Assembly: GCA_028275075.1 (NCBI GenBank)
Contig: JAQCNK010000246.1
Location: 1 to 7,419, forward strand
Direction of reading: 5' to 3'
Source of the DNA: Haloarcula sp.
Lineage (GTDB): Archaea; Halobacteriota; Halobacteria; Halobacteriales; Haloarculaceae
Length of the DNA: 7,419 bases
The notes below the pieces were generated by a model, which saw nothing but the letters and a program-made list of their open reading frames with translations, was not told where the DNA came from and did no database searches. Positions 1 to 5,244 of this stretch are shown one piece after another; within the stretch, counting starts at the first letter, position 1; each line of letters begins with the position of its first letter. A program made the translations under genes and the position numbers.

Positions 1-1
1 T

Positions 2-415
2 CACGACTACCACAACCTGACGCCCGACGATGACGGGACGGTCCGGAAGCTGCGTGGGAGTGTCGAGCGGGACGGCGACACGCTGGTCGTCCGGTTGCGT
101 GCCGGCGGCTTCGCCCGGCAGTTGGTCCGCCGGGTCGTCGGCCTGCTCGACGAGATTCTCCGCGGCGATGCGCCGCGCTCGAAAGTCGACCGCGTACTCT
201 CCGAGGCGCCGTTGCCCGGTCCCAAGGGGGTCGCCCCCGCACCCGCCTACCCGCTGGTGTTGACTGGCGTCGAGTATTCCGGTGTGACGTTTCAGGTCGA
301 CGACGACGCAGCCGAAAGCGCCCGATCTGTGTTCGAGAATCTGCAAGTCGAACGACGGACGGCTGCGCGGGTTGCCGAGTGTGTCTCGTCTGGAATAGCG
401 TGTCGTAACAATTGA
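2..415 (+). CDS. truA: tRNA pseudouridine synthase A, C-terminal part (5' end outside window)
   Basis: This is the last 137 residues of a protein whose start lies left of the window. TruA converts uridine to pseudouridine at positions 38-40 in the anticodon stem-loop of tRNAs. The visible part starts HDYHNLTPDD, followed by a short basic/acidic stretch and the segment RAGGFARQLVRRVVGLLDEI. That segment matches the family's C-terminal helix pattern (F..Q.VR..VG), which helps form the RNA-binding cleft. The catalytic aspartate is in the missing N-terminal part and cannot be checked. The last 40 or so residues (from about GVEYSGVTF) look like the variable haloarchaeal tail. The frame is open to TGA at 413-415 with no disruption. 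The gene is followed 19 bases later by a palindrome-ended repeat element. Confidence 0.88.
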   Translation, partial: HDYHNLTPDDDGTVRKLRGSVERDGDTLVVRLRAGGFARQLVRRVVGLLDEILRGDAPRSKVDRVLSEAPLPGPKGVAPAPAYPLVLTGVEYSGVTFQVDDDAAESARSVFENLQVERRTAARVAECVSSGIACRNN

Positions 416-434
416 AACTCAATGCACGCCCGAC

Positions 435-512
435 TATACGGGTCGACACTGATAGATATTCGCCGGGGTCCGGCGGAGGCGAATTCTAGCAATCGGTCTG
501 TCGACCCGTATA
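435..512 (+). repeat. MITE-like palindrome-ended element, copy 1
   Basis: A 78-bp intergenic element bounded by a perfect 13-bp terminal inverted repeat, TATACGGGTCGAC at 435-447 and GTCGACCCGTATA at 500-512. The interior can extend the pairing: GATAGATATTCGCC (451-464) faces an imperfect complement beginning GGCGAATTCTA (479-489), so the whole unit could fold into one long imperfect hairpin. It is the inverted counterpart of the element at 2453-2520. Bases 435-470 equal the reverse complement of 2485-2520 (36 of 36), and 486-512 match the reverse complement of 2453-2479 (25 of 27). It has no coding capacity. It is either a non-autonomous mobile element (the TATA ends would fit a TA target duplication) or an intergenic palindromic repeat acting at RNA 3' ends. 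The repeat itself is certain; its nature is inferred. Confidence 0.9.
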
Positions 513-552
513 CACGACAGCGTTCACGAGAGCAACGCGCCCGTGCAGTCCA

Positions 553-572
553 GCAGAACTCGAAGGTTCTGC
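553..572 (+). other. Small perfect hairpin upstream of pepF
   Basis: GCAGAAC (553-559) and GTTCTGC (566-572) form a 7-bp perfect stem around the 6-base loop TCGAAG. It lies about 45 bases upstream of the proposed pepF promoter box and 40 bases after the repeat element. No poly-T follows it. It could be an operator or the end of a truA readthrough transcript; nothing else in the sequence points to a role. Confidence 0.35.
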
Positions 573-617
573 GGAGTGCGGTCGGTGTGTGAACTTTATC
601 AGTTGGTACTACAGCCT

Positions 618-629
618 GGAAAGGCTTAC
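618..629 (+). promoter_or_regulatory. Candidate BRE/TATA box for pepF
   Basis: GGAAAGGCTTAC is an A-rich BRE-like stretch running into a CTTA-type TATA element of the kind seen in haloarchaeal promoters. Its centre is about 30 bases before ATG 655. Archaeal transcription usually begins about 25-27 bases downstream of the box, which would give a leaderless mRNA starting within a few bases of the ATG. This supports 655 rather than the in-frame upstream alternative at 589 as the start. Confidence 0.5.
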
Positions 630-654
630 TTCGGCGCCTTCCCTACGCGGAGCT

Positions 655-2445
655 ATGAGTTCGGTACCCGCACGCGACGACATCGACGAGGAGTACAAGT
701 GGGCGCTGGAATCCCTCTACGCCGACGACGAGGAGTGGGAAGCGGCCTACGAGGGCGCCGAAGAGCTAATCGAGGAGTTGGCGGCCTACGAAGGCCGTTG
801 CACGGAGGACGCCGCCACCCTGCTGACGACGCTGGAAACCTACGAGGAGCTGATGCGAACGGTCTCAAACGTCGCCTCCTACGCCCGGATGCGCCGGGAC
901 GAGGACACGACCGACGACACGTATCAAGCACTGACTGCACGGTCGCAGTCGCTCTCCTCCGAGGCGAGTTCGGCGGCCTCGTTTCTCGAACCCGAACTGC
1001 AGGAACTCACGAACAGCGATATCGCTGATCTCGTCGACGAGAAGCCAGCCCTCGCCGAGTACGAACACTACTTCGACGACGTGCTCCGGATGAAACCCCA
1101 CACTCGATCCACGGAGGTCGAGAACCTGCTGGCCGAACTGGGCGAAGTCACCGGCGCCCCGGGTGAGGTGTACAATATGTTGGCCAACGCCGACATGGAG
1201 TTCCCGACTGTCACGGACAGTGAGGGTGGCGAGCAACCGATCACGCTGAACAACTTCACGACACTGCAGAAACACCCCGACCGAGCGTTCCGACAGCGGG
1301 TGTACGAGACCTTTTACGACGAGTGGGAAGGGGTTCGCAACGCCGTCGGGACCGCCTACAAGAACTCGGTGAAGACGGACGTGAAGCTCGCCCAAGCCCG
1401 CAACTACGAGACTGCTCGCGAAGCCGCGCTGGACGGCCCCAACGTCCCAACAGACGTGTACGACACGCTTGTCGACACCGTCCACGATAACCTGGATAAA
1501 CTCCACCGCCACGCCGAACTGAAAGCGAACACGATTGATGGGGATGACCTACGGATGTGGGACCTCTATATCCCACTCGTCCAAGAGGAGTCCCCCGAAG
1601 TCAGCTACGAGCAGGCCTGCGAGTACGTCACCGAGGCCGTTGGACCCCTTGGCGAGGAGTACCAGTCCCGGCTGGCCGAAGGGCTGGAGTCGCGGTGGGT
1701 CGATGTCTACGAAACCGAACACAAGCAGTCGGGCGCCTACTCCGGCGGGACCTACGACTCACAGCCGTTCATTCTCATGAACTATCAAGACGACGTGGAG
1801 TCGATGTACACCTTGGCCCACGAGTTGGGTCACTCGATGCATTCGGAGTACACCAGCGAGTCCCAGCCGTACGTCTACTCGAGCTACGAGATATTCGTCG
1901 CTGAGGTGGCCAGCACGGTCAACGAGACGCTCCTCACGCACCATCTGCTCGACACCGTCGAGGACGAGCGGCTGCGCCGACACGTTCTCAACGAGTATCT
2001 GGAGCGGTTCCGCTCCACGCTGTACAGGCAAACGATGTTCGCGGAGTTCGAGCACCGGACCCACGAGATGGTAGAGGCGGGCGAACCGCTGACGCCCGAC
2101 CGTCTGGACGATCTCTACGCCGAACTCAAGGGCGACTACTACGCTCCCGCAACGCTTGACGACCGGATCGCTCGCGAGTGGATGCGCATCCCGCACTTCT
2201 ACCGGGCGTTTTACGTCTATCAGTACGCGACCGGCATCTCTGCCGCCGTGGCGCTTGTCGACGGCATCCTCGAAGAAGGTGAGCCCGCCGCACAGCGTTA
2301 CATTGAGTTCCTCGCCAGTGGCTCGCGGGAGTACCCGCTGGAGTTGCTGCGGGGTGCTGGCGTCGACATGGCCTCACCGGAGCCAGTCGAGTCGGCACTC
2401 GACACCTACAGCGAGTATCTCGACGAGTTCGCGAGCTTACAGTAG
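655..2445 (+). CDS. pepF: M3B-family oligoendopeptidase F (zinc metallopeptidase)
   Basis: A 596-residue cytoplasmic zinc peptidase, full length for the oligoendopeptidase F group (about 600 aa). Family members cleave short peptides rather than folded proteins. The HEXXH zinc motif is H389-E-L-G-H393, and the third ligand is probably E417 in the FVAEVAST segment, 28 residues after H389, the usual M3 spacing. The conserved block PFILMNY precedes the active site. The C-terminal HFYRAFYVYQYATG (from H514) supplies the His/Tyr residues that bind substrate and stabilise the transition state in M3 enzymes. The N-terminal third is helical and very acidic, typical of a halophile. ATG 655 is preferred over an upstream in-frame start at 589 because the upstream residues do not look like the family and a promoter box lies in between. 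The gene and its promoter sit between two inverted copies of a short palindromic element. No signal peptide is visible. Confidence 0.92.
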   Translation: MSSVPARDDIDEEYKWALESLYADDEEWEAAYEGAEELIEELAAYEGRCTEDAATLLTTLETYEELMRTVSNVASYARMRRDEDTTDDTYQALTARSQSLSSEASSAASFLEPELQELTNSDIADLVDEKPALAEYEHYFDDVLRMKPHTRSTEVENLLAELGEVTGAPGEVYNMLANADMEFPTVTDSEGGEQPITLNNFTTLQKHPDRAFRQRVYETFYDEWEGVRNAVGTAYKNSVKTDVKLAQARNYETAREAALDGPNVPTDVYDTLVDTVHDNLDKLHRHAELKANTIDGDDLRMWDLYIPLVQEESPEVSYEQACEYVTEAVGPLGEEYQSRLAEGLESRWVDVYETEHKQSGAYSGGTYDSQPFILMNYQDDVESMYTLAHELGHSMHSEYTSESQPYVYSSYEIFVAEVASTVNETLLTHHLLDTVEDERLRRHVLNEYLERFRSTLYRQTMFAEFEHRTHEMVEAGEPLTPDRLDDLYAELKGDYYAPATLDDRIAREWMRIPHFYRAFYVYQYATGISAAVALVDGILEEGEPAAQRYIEFLASGSREYPLELLRGAGVDMASPEPVESALDTYSEYLDEFASLQ

Positions 2446-2452
2446 GGTCAAC

Positions 2453-2520
2453 TATACGGGTCGACAGAACGATTGATAGAGCCAGACCCCGGCGAATATC
2501 TATCAGTGTCGACCCGTATA
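2453..2520 (-). repeat. MITE-like palindrome-ended element, copy 2 (inverted)
   Basis: A 68-bp element starting 8 bases after the pepF stop codon. It has the same perfect 13-bp ends as copy 1: TATACGGGTCGAC at 2453-2465 and GTCGACCCGTATA at 2508-2520. It is inverted relative to the copy at 435-512. The 5-base centre (2480-2484) replaces 15 bases in copy 1, so this copy has lost the GGCGAATT part of the interior arm that lets copy 1 pair more fully. The 36-base perfect match at one end indicates recent duplication or strong conservation. It could also act as a pepF 3'-end hairpin because it follows the stop so closely. Confidence 0.9.
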
Positions 2521-2627
2521 TCGGGCTGCCGGTTGCGTGGGCCCGAAACCGACACTCGTCCGACACAAACCGGAGTGTGTGACCCAAAGGCACTTTGTGT
2601 ATCAACCGTGTAGTATTCGACAGTCAA
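2521..2627 (+). promoter_or_regulatory. Upstream region of the PAN gene with weak promoter and small inverted repeats
   Basis: The 107 bases between the repeat element and the PAN start hold two short inverted repeats: TCGGGC/GCCCGA (2521-2526 and 2541-2546) and ACACA/TGTGT (2563-2567 and 2576-2580). A weak TATA-like stretch, CACTTTGTGTATC (2591-2603), lies at about the right distance for a start near ATG 2628. No Shine-Dalgarno sequence is obvious before the ATG, so a leaderless or near-leaderless message is the simplest reading. The promoter assignment is tentative. Confidence 0.35.
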
Positions 2628-3848
2628 ATGTCGCGCAGTCCCTCGCTTCCGGAACGACCACGCCTCGACCTCGACCCAGAGATGACGCCAGCAGAGCGTC
2701 TCGAGGCGCTCCGGGACCATTTCGAAGAGATCGTCCGCGTCAACGAACAGCTCACAGAACAACTGAACGACGCCCAAGAGCGTCAAGAAGACCTCTCAGG
2801 GGATGTCGACCAGCTCGAACGGGAAAACGAGACGCTGAAGACATCGTCGCTGTACATCGCGACGGCCGAGGAGCTGACTGACGACGGCGTCGTCGTCAAA
2901 CAACACGGTAACAACCAAGAGGTGCTGACCGAAGTCTCGCCGTCGATCCGCGACACGCTCGAAGCCGGGGACCGCGTCGCGATCAACGATTCCTTCAGCG
3001 TCAAGCAGATTCTGGAAGCCGAGACCGATTCCCGTGCACAGGCGATGCAAGTCGAATCCTCGCCCGACGTGAACTACGAGGATATCGGTGGGCTGGAAGA
3101 ACAGCTGGTCGAGGTCCGCGAAGCTGTCGAAGAACCGCTGTTGAACGCCCAGCAGTTCCGCGATGTCGGAATCGAACCGCCAAGCGGCGTCCTGTTGCAT
3201 GGACCGCCCGGTACCGGCAAGACGATGCTCGCGAAAGCGGTCGCTAACGAAACCGACGCCACCTTCATCAAGATGGCCGGCTCCGAACTCGTCCGCAAGT
3301 TCATCGGCGAGGGGGCCCGCCTCGTTCGGGACCTCTTCGAACTCGCCTCCGAGCGCCAGCCCGCGATCATCTTCATCGACGAGATCGACGCCATCGCGGC
3401 CAAGCGAACGGAGTCAAAGACGTCCGGCGACGCTGAGGTTCAGCGGACGATGATGCAACTGCTCTCGGAGATGGACGGCTTCGACGACCGGGGCGAAATC
3501 CGGATTATCGCCGCGACCAACCGCTTCGATATGCTGGACCGAGCCATCCTGCGCCCGGGCCGATTCGACCGACTCATCGAAGTCCCCAACCCAGATGTCG
3601 AGGGCCGCGAGCGCATCCTCGAAATCCACACCGAGGAGATAAACCTGGCCGATGACGTAGATCTGGCCGCCTTCGCCGCCGAAATCGATGGGCTCTCCGG
3701 CGCGGAAATCGCGTCACTGACCACGGAAGCCGGGATGTTCGCCATCCGTGACAACCGGACGACAGTCGAACAGCAGGACCTCTATGACGCCTTGGAGAAG
3801 ACCGACCAAGCCGAGGAGACAGGCAGCCAGCCGGTCGCCTTCGCGTAA
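2628..3848 (+). CDS. panB: Proteasome-activating nucleotidase, PanB/Pan2 type
   Basis: A 406-residue AAA+ ATPase that forms a hexamer, caps the 20S proteasome, and unfolds and threads substrates into it. Domains in order: an N-terminal coiled coil (about 20-70, rich in E/Q/L heptads), an OB-fold domain (about 72-130, containing KQHGNNQEVLTE) and an AAA+ core. Visible motifs are Walker A GPPGTGKT at 192-199, Walker B FIDE with D251/E252, the pore loop with the aromatic-hydrophobic pair in RKFIGEG, sensor 1 N298, and arginine fingers R309 and R312 in LRPGRFDR. The C terminus is VAFA, an F-containing variant of the HbYX docking tail. ATG 2628 (MSRSPSLPERPRLDLDP) matches my recollection of haloarchaeal PanB N termini; an upstream in-frame start at 2595 adds 11 unlike residues. 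The paralog assignment (B rather than A) rests on that N terminus and on remembered Haloferax proteins, so it is less certain than the PAN call. Confidence 0.95.
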   Translation: MSRSPSLPERPRLDLDPEMTPAERLEALRDHFEEIVRVNEQLTEQLNDAQERQEDLSGDVDQLERENETLKTSSLYIATAEELTDDGVVVKQHGNNQEVLTEVSPSIRDTLEAGDRVAINDSFSVKQILEAETDSRAQAMQVESSPDVNYEDIGGLEEQLVEVREAVEEPLLNAQQFRDVGIEPPSGVLLHGPPGTGKTMLAKAVANETDATFIKMAGSELVRKFIGEGARLVRDLFELASERQPAIIFIDEIDAIAAKRTESKTSGDAEVQRTMMQLLSEMDGFDDRGEIRIIAATNRFDMLDRAILRPGRFDRLIEVPNPDVEGRERILEIHTEEINLADDVDLAAFAAEIDGLSGAEIASLTTEAGMFAIRDNRTTVEQQDLYDALEKTDQAEETGSQPVAFA

Positions 3849-3854
3849 CGGGCA

Positions 3855-3863
3855 CCTCCTTTT
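3855..3863 (+). terminator. T-rich candidate terminator after PAN gene
   Basis: CCTCCTTTT begins 7 bases after the TAA stop. Archaeal RNA polymerase commonly terminates at short T-rich tracts without a hairpin, so this could end the PAN message. Only four consecutive T are present, so support is weak. Confidence 0.3.
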
Positions 3864-3944
3864 GCACGCTCCGGCAGTCGAGCGCGCCGGTGCTCCTCAC
3901 TGCTTCCGGAGTGGCCTGTCGACAGCGCACCGCCACGAGCGAAA

Positions 3945-3957
3945 CGAAACCACTTAG
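3945..3957 (+). promoter_or_regulatory. BRE/TATA promoter of pdaD
   Basis: CGAAACCACTTAG has an A-rich BRE-like half followed by a CTTAG-type TATA element, a common haloarchaeal form. It is centred about 29 bases before ATG 3982, predicting a leaderless transcript. A 10-bp palindrome, CTGTCGACAG (3916-3925), lies 19 bases upstream and could be a regulator site. Confidence 0.55.
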
Positions 3958-3981
3958 CGGCCGGGTCGGCCATCCCTGAGT

Positions 3982-4452
3982 ATGAGTACTATCCGGGTCG
4001 TGTGGGGGACCGCTACCGGCCCGACCGCCCTCTCGTCGTACGACGCGGGACTCGCGGCGGCGGGCGTCCACAACTACAATCTGGTGACGCTCTCGTCGGT
4101 CATCCCCGCCGGTCCCGATATCGAACTCGCAGGAACGGCACCCGATCTCGGGTTGCCGGGTGAGGCCCTGGAAGTGGTCCAGTCGGCCGCCACCGCCCCA
4201 CCGGGCGAACGGGCCGCCGCGGGCATCGGCTGGGCGCGTAGCGACTCCGGTCCCGGTATCTTCTACGAGGTCGACGGAACTGACCCCGACGCGGTACGGG
4301 CGGAGGTTCGCGAGGGGTTGGCGGCCGGCCGAGAGCTGCGCGACTGGACGTTCGTCGAGGAGGATATCCACGTCGAGTCGGTCGCCCCCGAAGACAGCCA
4401 CGCGAGCGCGGTGGTCATCGCCACCTACGGCGAGAGCCACCCAGTGGTGTAA
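3982..4452 (+). CDS. pdaD: Pyruvoyl-dependent arginine decarboxylase
   Basis: A 156-residue proenzyme, normal length for the family. It decarboxylates arginine to agmatine, the precursor for archaeal polyamines and the donor for agmatidine in the anticodon of tRNA-Ile2. The cofactor is a pyruvoyl group made by self-cleavage between two serines. Here the site is NLVTLSSVIP, with cleavage predicted between S38 and S39, giving a 38-residue beta chain and a 118-residue alpha chain. The conserved glycine-rich core GIGWAR and the following GIFYEVDG, with E96 as the likely equivalent of the catalytic glutamate, are present. The tail VVIATYGE also matches the family. ATG 3982 lies at the right distance from a clear promoter box. 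The stop codon lies next to one arm of a 9-bp inverted repeat shared with the downstream promoter. Confidence 0.93.
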   Translation: MSTIRVVWGTATGPTALSSYDAGLAAAGVHNYNLVTLSSVIPAGPDIELAGTAPDLGLPGEALEVVQSAATAPPGERAAAGIGWARSDSGPGIFYEVDGTDPDAVRAEVREGLAAGRELRDWTFVEEDIHVESVAPEDSHASAVVIATYGESHPVV

Positions 4453-4487
4453 CTGCGGCAACATTCTCGCGAAGCCACTGGGTTTTT
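4439..4487 (+). terminator. Inverted repeat plus T tract spanning the pdaD stop
   Basis: ACCCAGTGG (4439-4447) and CCACTGGGT (4475-4483) are a perfect 9-bp inverted repeat with a 27-base spacer containing the pdaD stop (4450-4452). The second arm runs directly into TTTTT (4483-4487). In RNA this is a stem followed by U residues, a terminator-like arrangement for pdaD. The same T tract is the start of the downstream TATA box, so the repeat could instead be a paired operator controlling the next gene. Confidence 0.5.
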
Positions 4488-4492
4488 ATAAG
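4483..4492 (+). promoter_or_regulatory. TATA box of the DUF5811-like gene
   Basis: TTTTTATAAG is a strong archaeal TATA element centred about 33 bases before ATG 4521, which predicts a start site a few bases before the ATG. It abuts the right arm of the 9-bp inverted repeat, so pairing of that arm or binding of a protein there would interfere with promoter recognition. Confidence 0.6.
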
Positions 4493-4520
4493 CCACCCAC
4501 CTATCGCAGGTTGAATCTTC

Positions 4521-4874
4521 ATGTACGGTAATTCGCCGCTCGGTGGCGAGACTGAGAAAGTAACACTCACGCGCGAGCAGCGACAAGCGTTGCGTCGCGA
4601 CCTCGCGAGCGTCGCGGCCCGGACGCGGGAGCTGCTCCCTGGGGAGTTCGTCGTGGGCTCGGAAGTCAGCGACAGTGAGACGGGACCGCGCGCGACAATC
4701 GCAGTCCAGCCGCCGGTCGGCTCCGTCGTCAGCGCGGACTACCAGCCGGAAGATCCGGAGTCCGCAACTATCTCGACCGAGGAACGGGACGACCTCGCAC
4801 AGGGAATCGCCGCTTCGGCGGCCCTGCAGGTCAAGCAGGTCATGGGCGAAGAGCGCTCGCCGACGGCGCAGTGA
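4521..4874 (+). CDS. Conserved haloarchaeal protein, DUF5811-like
   Basis: A 117-residue soluble acidic protein with no membrane segment, signal peptide or known catalytic motif. It opens MYGNSPLGGE, then has a charged helix (about 15-38), a likely beta-rich centre with LLPGEFVVGSEV and the pattern ATIAVQPPVGSVVSADYQP, and a final helix (GIAASAALQVKQVMGEE). I recognise this as resembling the haloarchaeal DUF5811 family from memory, and the family number should be treated as provisional. Its place directly after pdaD is, as far as I recall, shared with other haloarchaea, but each gene appears to have its own promoter. Function unknown. The start is supported by the TATA box 33 bases upstream and by the absence of another reasonable start. 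Confidence 0.8.
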   Translation: MYGNSPLGGETEKVTLTREQRQALRRDLASVAARTRELLPGEFVVGSEVSDSETGPRATIAVQPPVGSVVSADYQPEDPESATISTEERDDLAQGIAASAALQVKQVMGEERSPTAQ

Positions 4875-4929
4875 TCCAGACAGTCTTCTGACAGCGATAC
4901 GAACCACCCGTTCGAGCTACCGGCTCTGA

Positions 4930-4962
4930 CAACCTAAATATATCTGCCACCCTGAAGTGGCA
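4930..4962 (-). terminator. Hairpin plus A/T-rich tail in the convergent region
   Basis: TGCCAC (4945-4950) and GTGGCA (4957-4962) form a 6-bp stem with loop CCTGAA. Read on the minus strand, the stem is followed by GATATATTTAGG, an A/T-rich tail, so it would suit termination of the minus-strand gene ending at 4993. The same bases on the plus strand, CCTAAATATATC (4933-4944), look like a TATA box, so an alternative is a promoter for a transcript antisense to the small membrane gene. The remaining bases between the two converging genes show nothing I can interpret. Confidence 0.4.
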
Positions 4963-4992
4963 ACTGTCGTTGCGAGCGTGCAGCCGGCAGTG

Positions 4993-5181
4993 TCACCCGC
5001 TGGTCGGCGGGTTGTAAAACAGCGCGTAGCCGATAGAGCCGGTCGCGGGAATCGAGCCCGCTGCCATTGCGATGGCGACACTGAGCGAGGTCGCGACGGC
5101 GCCGAAGGCCGCCAACGCCATCGCGATGGCGATGCTCGCGAGGACCAGGTCAGCCGTCGAACGCGAGGGCGGAGCGGTCAT
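4993..5181 (-). CDS. Small hydrophobic membrane protein (62 aa), unknown function
   Basis: A 62-residue protein that I do not recognise by name. After a polar N terminus (MTAPPSRSTAD) residues 12-43 are almost continuously hydrophobic and alanine-rich, enough for one long or two short membrane helices. A second weakly hydrophobic stretch, GSIGYALFYNPP, follows. It is likely an inner-membrane protein with short termini. Reality as a gene is supported by an excellent A/T-rich promoter 25-37 bases upstream, by the membrane-protein composition of this frame, and by the arginine-rich, low-complexity look of the overlapping plus-strand frame, typical of an antisense shadow. It lies 63 bases downstream of another small membrane gene on the same strand. 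Confidence 0.7.
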   Translation of the reverse strand: MTAPPSRSTADLVLASIAIAMALAAFGAVATSLSVAIAMAAGSIPATGSIGYALFYNPPTSG

Positions 5182-5205
5182 GGTATTTGCTCAAAGATAC
5201 GCCTA

Positions 5206-5218
5206 CTAATTAAATATT
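5206..5218 (-). promoter_or_regulatory. TATA box of the 62-aa membrane protein gene
   Basis: On the minus strand AATATTTAATTAG is a strong A/T-rich box standing out from GC-rich surroundings. It is centred about 31 bases before the ATG at 5181-5179, predicting a transcript starting within about five bases of the ATG. It lies between this gene and the stop of the upstream 58-aa gene, so the two need not be co-transcribed. Confidence 0.6.
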
Positions 5219-5244
5219 ATTACTCCCGCTGAACGTGACTCCGG

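Noticed and set aside
589..654. Upstream in-frame extension of pepF by 22 residues
   Set aside because: The added residues do not resemble the family N terminus and the likely promoter box (618-629) lies inside this stretch.
3574..4464. Minus-strand 296-aa frame over the PAN 3' end and pdaD
   Set aside because: It overlaps two well-supported plus-strand genes and its translation is arginine-rich with no recognisable motif.
4957..5232. Plus-strand 91-aa frame starting at a GTG downstream of a TATA-like box
   Set aside because: Arginine/glycine/aspartate-rich, low-complexity translation typical of the antisense of a GC-rich gene; the minus-strand 62-aa membrane protein in the same place is more plausible.
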